DNA from: Mastigias papua
Taxonomy: Eukaryota > Cnidaria > Scyphozoa > Rhizostomeae > Mastigiidae
NCBI GenBank assembly: GCA_964019165.1
Contig: OZ025267.1
Span: 441,501-505,500 of the forward strand
Direction of reading: 5' to 3'
Length of the DNA: 64,000 bases
The first letter of the stretch is position 1; each line of letters begins with the position of its first letter. The notes under the pieces were generated by a model. That model was given only the letters and a program-made list of their open reading frames with translations, searched no databases and was not told where the DNA came from. Of this stretch, positions 41,152 through 55,492 are shown piece by piece. The translations under genes and the position numbers were made by a program.

Positions 41152-42884
41152 TATTGCTATGCAATGAAATAGAGACGTCCTAAGTGGGCTACCTGTGAGG
41201 AGGAGGTCCCCGTTAATTCGGCACAAGGCCAGCCCTGAAAAGTCGGAGCAAAGCGCAGTAACAATTCCAAATCCCAAAATTCCTATAATGCCCCTTCTAT
41301 GAAGCATCCAGGAGTAAAACCTTATCAAATGATAGCCATTAATGTCTCAACTAAAGCTCATTTTCATCTTATAATTGTTGGAGAGGCAAAGAAGGTAAAC
41401 TCTTTTAGTTGGATTGCAGTGCCCCATAGCCCCCCTGTACCTTCGCGCCCGCCATTGATGACAGGCGTTATCAAGTTTTGAAGTGTTGGTTTATTCGTTG
41501 AAATGACATGTACCAGTGGTATTTAGTAACTTTATTTCAAAAGTAATTCATGAGGTTCTTTTTAAATGTACATTTCTAGAATGTCTTCTATGGGCAGATC
41601 GTTCGATCATTTTGCCCCTATGCAAACTTCTTTTATACGAATATGTAATTTTTTCCCGAGCCTCAGTATTCTTAAAATTTTTTATTTTGAGCCTAAGAAT
41701 ACCCTTAAATTATTGTTCAATTTTTGCAATTTTGAGCATTTAATTCTCGTAAAGTCTATAGCCCTTAAAGGTTTAAGATAAATAAGCACATTAGGACTAA
41801 TGAGTTTTATAGTTCAAGCGGCGCTTCTCTGTACTTTGCATATTGGTTCAATATTCCATGAGTAGACTTTTAAACCCTACGGATGGTTTTCCCTCAAGCT
41901 TTGGTCAACAGTTGCGATAATAAACTATTCAATCTCTTTCAGCTGGATTTCATCATGCAGGGTCTTAAAGCATCAATCTTTACTCAAAACTCTAAAATCC
42001 TGCATTTGATTTTTTATGGATTGTTTTATTGGGATCTTTGCGATATTAAAATACACTGAAGAATTTTCTCACGATGTGATCAAATCTTTTACCATTCAAA
42101 GCATGCTTTTCAAGGCTTTCTTACCCCTAGAAAAAATGTCTTGTAGGACTTTCTTTTAGAATTTCCATATTATTGACATTGATTAATTCTCATAGTTGCT
42201 GGTTGCTTTTCAATGTTATCGTCTCATCCTGAATTTTAATATGTGCGCTCGTCCTGAATGTTATCGTCTCGTCCTCTTATGAAAAAAACGATGAGGTACT
42301 TCGTTGTTGGACGCCTTTGAAGTTCAAGACAGATGTGTTCTCAATCCAGTATTTGTAAAATGCTATTCTGACCGGTTTGTAACGGTATTCCAAAAAGTAT
42401 GGGTAGGAAATAAGTTAGTGCATAGTAGTATAGAATGAGTCTTGTCATTTTCCTTCTCTACAGAAAGTCTAAACAACCTTTCATGTAGAGGCTGATGGCC
42501 TCTATGCCATGCTTTCTGATGTTGACACATCAAACCAAGCATGCACCTTACATGGCTATTAATACTCTTAATTTTTGCATTTGTTCATTTATTATGTAAT
42601 TATTATTATCATTAAGTACCTGTATCATTTACAATAAGTCAAATGATTTTTTCAGCACAGCAATCCTCATTTGTATGTTTGATATTTCATAATGAATGAG
42701 AGATAATCTTTTAGATTTCTTATTTGATATCTTTTATCCATACCTCTCTAATATCAATATTATATATTTCATACCTCTGTAATATCGGTAATTTATATAT
42801 CAGTCAGTATCCAATGGGATGTAATTTCCAGGCTTTTTCATGATTGAGAAGTACTTGTTTATTAACAGTTGTCTTCTACTTTAG

Positions 42885-43090
42885 ATCCTACAATGAGAAG
42901 TCGACCATCCTTTACATCACAGCAAACACGAGAATTGGAGGAGGAATTCAACAACTGCCAATATATATCGAGACGGAGAAGAATTGAAATCGCCTATTCA
43001 CTAAATTTAACTGAAAAACAAATTAAGACCTGGTTTCAAAACAGACGGGTAAAAGAAAGAAAAACCAGAAAATCATCCGATCAATCTTAA
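42885..43090 (+). CDS. Cdx: Cdx-like ParaHox gene, exon 2 (homeodomain)
   Basis: Acceptor tctactttag, phase matching exon 1, stop TAA 43088-43090. The homeodomain aligns without gaps: R5, F8, L16, F20, helix 2 [13 protein letters not shown], helix 3 with W48, F49, Q50, N51, R53. The tail VKERK (54-58) resembles Cdx (AKERK). YISR..RIEIA and V54 resemble Gsx/Xlox. Thr47 replaces the usual Ile/Val facing DNA. It binds DNA as a transcription factor in axial or gut patterning (family knowledge). Only five residues follow the homeodomain before the stop. AATAAA at 43312-43317 probably ends the transcript. Confidence 0.9.
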
Positions 43091-44821
43091 ACAAAATATA
43101 ATTCGTCATTCGAATTAAGGAATTGAATTGCCAACTTCAGGACAACTGTACGCGTGGGAATTACGTTCTGTAAATTGCAAATAGCTTAGGATTAGATAAT
43201 GAAATTTAAGATTTTACTGAGGACTTAGTCTCAACTTATAGCTAAACATGATGTCACTTGCTTTGATGTCATCTGCTTGGGTTAATGGTGGTAACTTTGT
43301 ATATCAGAAGCAATAAATGTAGATTTCCAATTATCTCAGGTGGAAAGCATATGTTTACTCGAGCCCAAATTTAAGTTTATATAGATTGTTTTGCACAGGA
43401 TGCTGATATTCAAAGCTGCATATTTGCAAAACGAGGTAGTAGGGCTTACTTATAACTGGCAGAGGCATTCAGATAACATACATGAGATTTTGGGACTTGA
43501 TGAGACAAAAGAAACAAAGAAACTTTGCTTGATCAGATTAGGACTAAATACAGATAGTTTATTGCACTAATTTGAGAGATTAAGATTCACCTTTTGACCA
43601 TTCGATGATTAATTTGCTTACTCCTATCTAGAGGGGAGCTTTTAATGATTGCTTGGAAAGTTATTAAAAGCAGTTCATATCGTTCCTCAAGGTTGGAAAG
43701 GTCAGGAAAGCAGTTATTTTACATTTTTACGGCAATCGTTGCATAGTCAAAAGAGCCAATGAGTATAATGTCATTCTCATTGCTTATAATTCTCCTCTAC
43801 CTACTTTTCATCTGCATTTACTATTTTCCAAATTGTTTATACTCACTGACCCACATCATAATGTCAGCCAATATCAAAGTTGAAGATTAATTTGGATCTT
43901 TAGTATCCTTTTAGCTTTAAAAATTAGTGTATATTGTATTTTGTTTTGTCTCCTCATGACAGCAATATACTCGGGAATTATTTCATAGTATTTTAAAAAC
44001 TTATTACTATAGATGTATCCATTGACAGCTTAGTAGTGTGACATTTCTAAGTAAATGAAAATCATGATTTTCATAAGAAACCTCAAGACCAACACATAAC
44101 ACGCGATTAAGCTTGAGGGTACTGACGTAGGAAATAAATAATTTTTCACAAATAACTGTCCCTCTTTCATGCGTGCTATGGCTGTTTTAAGTGAGCTTCA
44201 ATTCAATACGAAGATAAAGCTCAATTTTTAATTTCTATTATTGTCTGAAGCAGGTGAAATTTCTTTCTCAGTTTGGTTTATATGCCACTCTTTTACTAGT
44301 GTCCAGCATAGAAGTGTTCTGAACTGACAAAAACTGGAAAAAGTATTTCCCTTTAGATGATGAATAAGACAAGTATATCCTTCATGCAGTAACTACCAAT
44401 CCACCACATGTGTTCTCCAAGAGTTATCTAACACGTTAAGATAAGCTCAGGTTTGTTGTAGATGCAAGGAATTTGATGATTGCTAGCGATCTCCATCAAT
44501 CTCCTTCGATATCAAAGTTAGATTTTCGTATGTAACCTAGTTCTTGTTTTTGACAATCAGAGATGTAGATCAATACCGTTACGTTTCTGTACAGTTCACT
44601 TTTAGACGTCTATTAGCTAATGTTGGTAACAAATTTTAAGTATCAATTCACAAATGTATATGTATTTTAATATATTGCAAGTTGTCGATTTTGTTGTTAT
44701 GTGCAAAAGCTTATTCTCAGGTGTTCCAAATGATTGGGTTAGACGGAATTAGACGGGCAAATTTCAGAGAGATTGGGAACCTGGAAAGTTAAAGAAAAAT
44801 TAGAGTTCCACTGGAAACTTG

Positions 44822-44980
44822 GAGAGAGAGAGGGGGGGAGGGAGGGATTGGGGACTTTGAGAGAGCTGGGGGAACTTGGAGATGCAGATTAGAAAGTTAG
44901 AAGAGATGGGAAACTTTGGATGAGATGGGCAACTCAACGAGAGACAGGCAAATTAGGGAGAGATGGGAGAATTGGAAAGA
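44822..44980 (+). repeat. Purine-rich degenerate repeat with G-quadruplex potential
   Basis: GGAGAGAGAGAGGGGGGGAG opens a stretch of degenerate AACTTGGAGAGATGGG-type units. Four G-runs at 44832-44853 (G7, G3, G3, G4) meet the G3+N1-7 quadruplex rule. Similar units recur near 45350-45470. Confidence 0.7.
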
Positions 44981-45699
44981 GATGAGTAAGCAGGAGGCAG
45001 AGTGTCCAGATGGTCTGGGAAAGAGTATGCTAAATGTCTCTAAAAAAATTTATACAGTGCTAGCGTTAAAATAGGCTAATATAGAATTAATCTCATTACG
45101 TACATGCGCAAGTGAATACTTGGGAATATTGACGATACATTCTAAATGGAAGATGCATATTTGCATCAGAAAAAGGAAAACCATCTGCCGTAGTTTTGGA
45201 TTACTATATTATTATTATTGTAGTTGATGATGACGGATCAAAAGGGTTAATTTTGAGCAATGAACCAATTACTATTTTTTCAAGCAACCTATTTGAAAAG
45301 TGGCTAGAATTGTGACATTTGGGTTTATAAAGGCCAATATGGTAACCATACATGAGAGAGAGGTTACTCGGACAGAGACGATGGACCACTTGGAGAGAAC
45401 TGAGCGACTTGAAGAGAAATGGGATACCATGAGAGAATATGAAGAGATGGGAGAGGGAGAAAACGAGTAAGATACTTTTCAATGCCAAGTCGAGTGAGTT
45501 TATTCATTCACTAAATGTTTATCAAGCTAATTTCCTGGTTTTCTAAAAACAAAGCAGTAATGGAGAATCATGAAAACTAAGTAGTTAGCAGGCATACGAT
45601 TTTGAAAATAATGCGAAAAAACTATTATACAGTTACTTTACTCATCGGAAACAGAGAGTCAAAGTAGATTCATCATAAAGTACTTCATAAAATATTTCA

Positions 45700-46620
45700 A
45701 CAGGTGTTCCACATGGGTCTGTGCTTGGCTCCCTACTTTTGAATTTATTCATAAGCGATGTTGCAATTTTACTGACGACACAACAATTTATGCATTTGAC
45801 ACATCTATGAATACAGTCATAGTAAAACTAAACGATGGTTTACAAAAAGTTCTAGAATGGTTCAAAGAAAACGAAATGTGTGCCATTCCAGCAAAGTTTC
45901 AGATGATGTTTTTGGGTCTTTAGATTAACAATTCCCTCTGCCTTAATATTAATGGACAGAAAGTAAAACAAAGTGAGCATGTAAAATTGCTAAGCACCCA
46001 AATAGACAACAAATTAGATTTTGCCATGCATATGAAGGAGCTTTGTCAGAAAATGAATAAAAAAACTATGTGTGTTCTCGATTATAAAACCATTCCTCAA
46101 TGAAGAAAAAGCTTAAATACTCGTGATATCTATTTTCATGTCACAGTTTTCATACTCTGTCCCCTGATATGGATTTTCTGTAACAAATCTGCCAACACAG
46201 AGGTAAACAGGACAAGTAAGCGTGTCTTGAAGGTGTCATATGAGGTTTATGATTAATCATTTGAACAGCTCTTTGTAAAGGATGGAAGCATTACTGTACA
46301 TCAAAAGAATTTACAAAATCTCATGACTGGAATTTAGGAGACAACTAACCAAATAAATCCTTCATGATATATCTGGGGATTTTTTGTAGAACATGATATA
46401 TCTTACTATCTCCGTACCAAAGTACTATACAGGCTATCACAAGTACAAACAAATAGACATGGACTAACCTCTCTCTCATTTAGAGGTAGTCTCCTATGGA
46501 ATACTCTAAAGGATGCAATGAAGAGAGCTGGTACTTTGGCAAAGTTCAAAAATTGATCGCAAAATGGGATGGCAAATGATATCATTGTTCAATTTATAAA
46601 TAATTATTTATTTATATTAT
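45700..46620 (+). mobile_element. Decayed non-LTR retrotransposon (CR1/L2/Jockey-like) reverse transcriptase fragment
   Basis: TGVPHGSVLGSLLLNLFISD matches the conserved GVPQGSVLGPLLFNIFINDL block. After a deletion and frameshift, FTDDTTIYAF holds the catalytic F-x-DD. LNDGLQKVLEWFKENEM and KFQMMFLGL follow, then stops, and near 46480 the terminal SFRGSLLWNTLKDAMKRAGTLAKFK typical of these elements. It is 5'-truncated, with several frameshifts and stops: an inactive fossil. Confidence 0.8.
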
Positions 46621-48718
46621 AGTCAAATTTTTGCTTTGCTTTAATAGTTCGTCTTAACTAGGTTTTATAAGTTATCTTTTACAGCCAACTTTAATTCATG
46701 CTATATGAATGAAAATGGAGGGCAAAGAAGCCGTTAGTTTCACTCTTGAGTGTTAGGCTAAAGGCAATGAAAAACTTGAGTCAATAATGAAGTTTAACTT
46801 TCGTTACTAAGTAAAATACACTCAAGAAATTAAATTATCAACAATGCCAGTCTATTTAGAAAATTTGAAAAGTGAAATGTTAAACCGAATTTCCCCACGA
46901 ACATACAATGAGCGAACGTCTTAATTTTCTAAAGAATGTCCATCCTAATCCGTTATAAGAGAACACAAATTTCGTTGGAACTATTCGTGCTCGTGCTTCA
47001 AGGTAACTAAAGAAAAATTGTTTAATTTACAACAGGTTTGTTCATAGTAAAGAATCGAAGTGTGTGCTATTCCAAGACATATCATCGTAAGGATCATGTT
47101 TAGTGAAATGTACTCATGCCAAGAAAGTGAGAAAAATAGCGGGAAGGATATGCAATTCCTAATGAAGCTTCACAATATGAAAAGTCTTAGTTGAACAGTT
47201 AGAAAACAATAAAACTCATTCACTTTGATGATCTGAGATATTGCTGAATAATGCCGTGACGTAGTTTTCTACCAATATTGTTCAGATTGATTTATAACAA
47301 CGCTCTCCTTAGAACCGATGTGAAGTCACTTGTTTTGCAACAATTCTAAAGAACTTGATATAAGGTAATATAAAGAATACAGTGAGTTACAGTGATTGCA
47401 TTCCCCTGTATGATCTTCAAGAATCTATGCATTTTTATCAAGGACAGCAGGTGTCTTATTCTATCTTTTTATTAAAATATGATGTTTTAAAATGCCTCTG
47501 CTAACACATTATCTTATATCAAGTCAGAATTTTTTGTTTCTTCCATATCCACATTACAATCTAGTTGAAATCGTTTTGCAGTGATTTCTTTCAATTCTGT
47601 GGTCTGTTTGTTCCGCAATTCAATAAAACAGCTTCATGTTAAAATTGGAAGGCAACTTGAAATTAACTTACTTTATACAAGACGGCAATTCTGGATTAAT
47701 GATCTCATCTATTTTGATATTTGGACTGATCGTTGTAATTGAAAATTTCTATGTGTAATCTCCTCTTTCTATAAGAATGATGAAACCGTGTCTTCTAATT
47801 AAGTCAACCTTAATACTTTCATAAAGCTCAATGAATGGTTTTAACGCACTGTATGTATTGATTTCGCTAGGCCAGACCAACTCAGGATTAACACAAGCAG
47901 ATGTTTCTTTAATGTTGTTCTTTTCTGCGTATCAATTTGACTCGTCTTTAAATTGACTTTTCTACTCACTTCACGGATATTAATTAACTTCAATTAAAAA
48001 TTAAAAAGACCAAATCTCTAACCATTTCTTCTTTGTCTACCTTGTCTTTCTTTCTAACAATCTTTATTAAAGTAACTTTGATCGATTATCAACGTTAAAC
48101 TCTTCAATTTCATTCGACAAAAATGTTTTATTCCATAGACTAGTTCGTAATAAACTTTTTCTTTTTGAGTTAAATTTAGCTATTACCACAGGGCTTTCGC
48201 AATACAACTACACGAAACAAGATACAGATTAGAGCAAGTAGTGATGTTGATTTGACATAATTTCGAATGTTATTGCTTTATTGCTATTACTGTATGTCAG
48301 ACCATAACATCGCTAATGTGCATGATAACTATCTGATGAAAGAGGAAGCTCAGAGAAGAAAGAAATTAGTTTGTCCGTTGCTAAATATAATGATGTATCT
48401 GGGACAAACCCTCTTTACGATGATGTAGAGCAAACTTTTTGGCTCGGTATTGGAAATTAAAGCCATGACAAGAAATAGCGTACTAAACAATAGGTGATAT
48501 GATCAACTGTAGAGAAGATAATCAAATAGAGTTGTAGGTGAAAACATGGTGGCATCAAATTAATTGAAGTGAAGGTTGGAATAGTTGTGCCATACTCTGG
48601 GTAACTTATTCTTTATTTTGAATAACTACGGATTTCAAGAATTGACATGTCTACTGAAACATGATATGTGAGAAGTATAAGTGTATATATTCAGCGTAGT
48701 TATATGACAAATCAACAC

Positions 48719-48900
<182 letters not shown>

Positions 48901-48924
48901 TTGCTTGTTAGTTTAAATATTTTA

Positions 48925-48956
48925 GTACTGGAATCCTTAACTACTGAAACGTCTAC
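48925..48956 (+). ncRNA. Degenerate hammerhead-like motif, copy 5
   Basis: It has the same 32-nt length and the same ends as copies 1 and 2: GTACTG at the left and GAAACGTCTAC at the right, with GTA/TAC able to form stem I. The CTGATGA core is lost (CTGGAAT), so it should be inactive. It lies about 30 bp from a (TA)n tract. Confidence 0.35.
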
Positions 48957-49009
48957 GATAGAAGGGGAAGAATATATTTAAATCTTCCTATGCCATGTTT
49001 ATACTGTTG

Positions 49010-49170
49010 ATAATGTGATAATGTTGATCATATGTGATTGATGACAATTCTAACAATGATCAATGATAGTGATGATGATGCTAATCATGATCATGATCAT
49101 GATAACGATTGATAATGGTGATGATGGTGAATAATGATGATGATAATGGTGATGATTAGGATGGTAGAGG
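49010..49170. repeat. Imperfect (GAT)n-rich repeat
   Basis: Imperfect GATGATGAT, GATAATG and ATCATGATCATG repeats. Non-coding. Confidence 0.8.
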
Positions 49171-51838
49171 AAGGAATGATTTGCTATTGGATGATAAAAT
49201 GTTTTTCCTGCGTTTAATGATTGTTATATTCATTCGGGTGTCCTGTGCTTTTACGCGCATGACTGCTGGATATCTTTGTTGTGAAAAGTGAGGTATAAAT
49301 TAAGTTTGAATAGGAATTGTGCTGCTTGCCTTCTTATTCGATCGCAATTCAAATTGTTTTAATGTTGGCAGCTAAATGTGCAATGCGTTCCGCTGACTTC
49401 TTTTCGATCAGAACCAAAAACAGATTAAATTTGATGATACCTAGTTCTATTCAAAATTGCATTATATCCTATGAAATCTAACGTAATCTTATTTGTGTAG
49501 GATTAACTGATTTTACATTACACAATTGAGATAGCGAGATTATGATGAGCGTTCATTAAAAAGTGAGTGAGTAATTCCTTCTGTGGACTAATTCTATCTC
49601 CGTTTTCAGCTGCGCTTCGCCATAGGACACATTTAACTCGCCTTCAATGGAGATGAGTGGTTCTTATTTCAAATCCAAACCCATTAAATCAAGACACATA
49701 GCAATGTTTTGGAAATCAATTTTCCTTTTCCAATTAATTAAGAATCTATCGGAGTCTACACAGCCAACTGCGGGTTACCTTTGCTACATACAACAAATTG
49801 ATCAACACGTTTATTGCTTCATAGCAAACTGACAGCATGTTGCATAACTAGACAGCTGAACTTGATACTCATTTCAAACGTGATTTCAAATTTCTTTAAT
49901 GGGATCTTTCAAAGTTTCAAAACATTACCATGAACAGCTTTAAATGCTAACTAATTCTCCAATTTAATTCTGGCGAAAAACTAAGCCAGTCATTTTAAGT
50001 TTATTCAAATTCAGGTGGTCATTGTTTAAGAATGAAGCTGATTGAAATGGTTTAGTATGATTTGCTTTGGTCATTTTTAGATATTTTAGTCGATTCACTT
50101 TAATCTAAAGATGTCATACCATACTCCATTGTACGATTAACTGTAGAAATGAACTTCTTATAGTTTACTCTTCCCATTATTCCTAGAAATACGTTACTTC
50201 TAGACAAAAATAGGAAATGTAAGCAATCGCTAGTTTTTGCAGTAAATACAATCCTTGTTGCAGTCTTAAGGCGAATTCTGTATTACACTTCCGATATAAC
50301 CAGCTAGTTTCAAAGCAGATGAGTTACTTCTAATGAAAATACGGTAGTGATAATCAAAATAGTGAGACCAAACGCTGCATACCAACCTTCCAATATGGTG
50401 TAACTCAAAGGAATGATACACTTCTCAGACGTCAGTCACCTAGTTAAACCAGAAACAAGTACTATCAGTGAAGACTTTGCATGGAATATATGGATGATGT
50501 AATCTCAGGCATTTTGCAAATAAGAGCACGTTTGCTGAGGCAGTTCGTCCTAGCACAGTAATAGGCCATTGAGGCAGTTCTTCCATGAGCAGTAACAGGC
50601 CATGATCAGTTGCTAGAATTGAACTGAATGAAAGATCCTTTTATTGAAATTCCCCATGCAAAGCACAACTATTGAAAGAGTGAAACATGCCTACCGTGAC
50701 CGTAAGAAACAAATACATCCCCTAGAGGCTAGAAACTGAACAAAGAGAAACAAAGCAAATGGTTGGCATTTCAATATATGCAACAAAACTATTGCATTGA
50801 GAAACGCAAGTAAAACAGAAATCTTCCTGAAAGCTTTTCAACTGACTCTGTTCAGTGTATGACACGTCAGCAGGATACATGACTACATTGATTGCACTAA
50901 ATTGAATTAGCACAGACAATTTCGTCTCAGTGAAGGAAATTTGAACAAGTTCATGATAGTGTATGCATTTGCAGTTTGTCTTGCAGCTCATACAATCAAC
51001 TTCATCTCCCTTAGTCACAAATTTATCTTTCTTACCTAAGGCCACTCTTTTCAAATTCTTTTTGTACATATAATTCTGAGTGTGCAAGAACTTTAATTAT
51101 AGTTTAAATTGTGCATGAAATAAATTAAAGTTCATGGAAACAAAATTTCTCCAATTATCATATTCAGTTCATCAGAAATTTAATGTCATCCAAGGATTAA
51201 CTACTATTTTGACTAACTACCAATTCATGTTTCGAGAGAGCTCATTCAATGCACATAAAAGTATTGATACACATGTCCAAATTCATTATTCCATTTGAAT
51301 TCCCCTGATTTGGTACCTTATGACTTTATTAAAGCTATACCTAAAATTCCTTTATCTTATCTGATTTCTAATATAAATCTAAGTCTTGTTGTAGCATTCT
51401 CTTATCAATGGCATTTTATTACAAAACACCCGTTTTTTGACATAATCATGGGCGCAAATACGAAGACAAAGCAATCAGAAGTGAATTAAAGACGGACAGC
51501 TGCAATTGGTGCAGTTATTTTATTTTGTGTATCCCATTTCCGGACAAAGAAGAAAGATTTTGTTTTATTAAAACGACGAATTCTCATTATCACAAAATAA
51601 ATTATTCTGAACTTTCATCAAATGTTTGCTCTTTTAAGCAGCAGTGTATTCAAATGGACTTATCCAGAACATCTGCCGACTCAACTTAGATTACACTAAG
51701 AATGTATCACTTTTTAAAATCGAGCTACATACGTTATTAACGTATAGGATGACACGGGTGTATTTGAAGGGTATCTACTCTCGCGTACTTCGTGGCCAAT
51801 ATGCAATCAAATATCATGTCCTAATTAGTCCCTTTGAT

Positions 51839-51845
51839 TCACACA

Positions 51846-51904
<59 letters not shown>

Positions 51905-51980
51905 GCACGCACACTCACTCACTCACTCACTCACTCACTCACTCACACACACATACCCACACACACACATACACACACAT
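51839..51980. repeat. (CA)n / (CACT)n microsatellite
   Basis: CA dinucleotides grade into GCAC, ACTC and back to CA. The 150-codon open frame through it has no recognisable homologous segment outside the repeat. Confidence 0.95.
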
Positions 51981-54900
51981 CGCAAAACAAGATATTCCTA
52001 AATTCAATATTCCCCGTTGCATACTCGAATATTTTGATATCCTTTTTTACAGAAAGAGAGGTTTTGTCACATAACTATTGCACTTTCATTTTATGAAAGA
52101 AGTTCAAAAATAAATGAAGATTCTTTTGTTGCTCACTTCAATACTTCAAAGATCAAGTAACTTCAACTAAAAGCAGGCCAACAGATTTCTAATAAACAAA
52201 CTTCTAACGTCATTCCTGCTGTAAGCTTCTTCTTAAGGACATGTTTTGAGTCAATCAATAATTTCGTACTCGTTCAGTACCATTCAGGCTAACAACTATA
52301 ATTTCATAATCTACATTAACACGTGATCAATCTGGGAAAATCAGCTTGTTTGACTCTCTAACTTTGGATGGTGGATGCATGACAAACAAATGGAGCGATC
52401 AAATAGTTGCAGCAGAATTTAAATGGATTTTAAGGAACAAGAGATGAGTTGATTGCAAAAGAACGTCTACAGCTGAAATTCTGAGTTTTGCTTGCAACTT
52501 TTTCAAGAGGATCAGATTGAAACGTCATATATTGCTTGACTATTCATCTACACAAATAATTGATCACAAGATATTTGACCTGATTACTATTACAGACATA
52601 ATTACGAATACTTTCCAGCTATTAAGTGCCAAAATAACCATATAATCATATTATCTGGTACCACAGACTAGGGACTGCGAAGTGCATTTGTAATTGGTGG
52701 AGCTACGGAAACTCGCCAACCACAAACCAATGAGCGCCGAAGGCATAAGAACTTATTGGGGCAACGGGGTCATGCTCCCCCGGGAAATTTTAAGATCTTC
52801 TGAAATCGCCGGAAACGCGTTTATTTTTGTTTATTCTTGGGAAAGTTTAGCACTTTTTGATTAGAAGTGAACATTAAAACATTACTAAGGATATGGTATG
52901 ACGTTAAACGATGGAAAATAAGGGTATAATATTTAACAGTTTTAAAACTGCGCTCTAAAAACTATATTTCATTGTCAGTCTTAAATTGTTAGCTTGACCC
53001 ATTTCAGTTCATCATTTGCATTGATCACAGATCACTAGTTGGTTATACAGATAGATGATCGAGGTCAGCCTCAGTACATTGTAAAGATACGCGAAAGTTA
53101 CGTTAGTGTCTGCCATTTCAACTAACGAATTTGTTGGCAACATAAAGTCGCAGAGCATCTGATCTTGTTTTGTGCACATCTAATATTGCAAGATGGGTAA
53201 ATCGTTGCTGAGTCATCTTCGCTCGCAGCCACTTCTTGATTCTCCGCAGTTGAAAATGGTATTTAGCCTGTAGCTGCATTGGCTGGGTTGGGGTCGAGAA
53301 GTCTGCGAATCTGCGCATGCGCAAGCTTGCTTATCATTGATCTTTGATTCTAGGCAGGGCCCTTCATTTCACATTGCTTGTCAGAAAAACGATAGATTTT
53401 CTTCCCCTTTCCAAGAATCTTAAAACTCTCCAGTTGAGGAGGAAGGTACTCATACTGTCATCAGCATAGTTTCATTCACAAACTTTATTTGAGAAGAAAT
53501 ATTATCACCTTTTATAAAGTTCATGAGAAGACTTCCTAAGTTTTTATAAGGTATAGATATCGAAAGATCGAAACGTTCTAAATAGCAAAAGTAATTAGGA
53601 CCAGAATTTCAAAATAGCTATGTCTGCTGATAGTGGTTTTCTAAAGTCTAGAAGTACAAAGTGAGCACTTGATTCAATCTAAACCTTTCAGGAGTCTTTC
53701 TCTTGCGCAGAAATTGAGGGTCCCAGGAGTGCTGGTCATAAAATCGTCACTATTAAATGATTTATTAGTCTGTGTTTTTCATCATTCAAGTTATTGCTAA
53801 TGATTAAACTACTAAAAATTATTCATTCCTTTTTTATTGTTTCAGTCTACTCTTGCCATGTTTGCTTTATCTATTAGCTGCACTAGGAATCAAGGCAGAT
53901 TATTGGTGGGGCAATAGCTCAACCAGCCCCATAGCTCTGCGGTCCATGCAGGTGGTAGCAGCTTCAGAATGGGCTCCTCCACAATCATCGCAGCACACTG
54001 TTGATGTCTATGTGTTTTAATGATGCTCTCTATTTGAAAAAAACTCGTGCATGCAATGATATTATTTGAATGGTCAAACATTACTCCCATCTAGATTATT
54101 GGCAGATGGGAATGTGGAAGAATGACCTTCTCTTTGATCGTTATCATCAAATCTAGAGTGGAACTTGACGCAAGAAAAGAACTAATTCTTGATTCATCGG
54201 TAAATAAAAGGAAACAGATTAGTGTATCTTAGTTTATTAATTCATGACTTGCAATTCTTGTATAGGTGTTGAAATTGAATTTAAATGCAGAGAAAGATAG
54301 AACAAGGCTGTTATGTAACAAAGAGCCGATGCGCAGCTGATATTCAATTGATAACTCAGGAGGAGCACAAAGAGTGTACGATTTAAGCATGAAAGTGATT
54401 CATTGATCATGCCATAACAAACTGATCCAAAAAGTCAAATCAGTCAAATCGAATAAAGTGATCGAAATCACATGTTGATCATGATTATATTGATAGGTAT
54501 GAAATTATTGTCTTTTCTTCGAAGTTATGTAGGGAAAAAGTCAAAGTGGCCTTCCACGCAATTGCAAAACAAAGTCCATAACACAATTCGGTTAGAAACG
54601 ATAAATGCACCTGCCAGAATAGTTAAAAGGAAAAGTGCGATAAGAGAGCATATTATAAAGAAGGTGAAAACATAAGTGGTTAGAAAACATGCTGAAATGA
54701 AATACTTCAGGGATGTTAATTAATTAATTCAGATTACTGACTTATGAAGAATCCTCAAACACCTTGGTCTGAGTTAGAATGTTGCTGTTTATATGTGACA
54801 CGTGTTGATGGAATCCAAAAGCCCTATGGAAAATACAGGTCACAGTTAAGAAACAGACCAGAGGCTCCAAAAGTGATTAGAGATTAGTCATTTATAACCC

Positions 54901-55492
54901 TGGGTACCGGTGTGGGTTAGAATTTACAAAGTGGTCAAAAGTCTTGTACCCTTTACGTTTTTGTACAAAACGTTCATACCCCACTGAGAAGTATACGAAA
55001 AGTTTCAGACCCTAGTTGCAGAGTAGTACAGAACGGAAACTGTGACAACTATATACATATAGATATAACTATATAACTATATAACTATATACATATAAAT
55101 ATAGTGATCAATAGACTTCTGCACATTATTGAGTTGATTTTCTCCTGAATTTTTCTTTAGAGGATATCATACCCCACAATAATTCCCCACAAAGTCTCAT
55201 ACCCCCAATTGTCCTTGCAAAATTTCCATATTCTCCCAAATTCTAATCCTCCCAGGTACCCAAAGTTAAAATGAATGATCCCTTAGCAATGAAAAAACAT
55301 ATGAAATATTACTGAGATCAATTTAACCAGCAAGTAACTTAGCAAATATGCCGACGAGCAGAGCAGTTGAATAGCTACCTAAATTGTTCTATCGGCGAAG
55401 TCAGTGCAATGACTTAACTATTCGGAGGGTCATAACTGGATGACCAACGGTTGATGGCCAGAAGCTGCTGTATTGTTGTAAGATAATATATA

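Larger units (their letters stand above)
27957..42884 (+). other. 14.9-kb Cdx intron
   Basis: Donor GTAGGG at 27957, acceptor tctactttag ending at 42884. Besides the Kolobok-like transposon and the CAG tract listed separately, the intron holds a 29-bp triple repeat near 34.4 kb and GC-richer patches near 38.2 and 41.4 kb that look like old repeats. Open frames at 39838-40149 and 40529-40801 lack recognisable features. Enhancers are plausible but none can be pointed out by eye. Confidence 0.7.

Noticed and set aside
40928..41328. PolyAla and polyLeu frames over the CAG tract.
   Set aside because: Repeat artefact inside an intron, antisense to Cdx.
50722..51087. 121-codon open frame on the minus strand in the Cdx-Gsx spacer.
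   Set aside because: Several Cys but no recognisable motif, and no splice partners or promoter; length is compatible with chance in 64 kb.
53560..53600. GATCGAAACGTTCTA, resembling the right half of the hammerhead-like motif.
   Set aside because: No CTGANGA box in the expected 20-nt upstream space.
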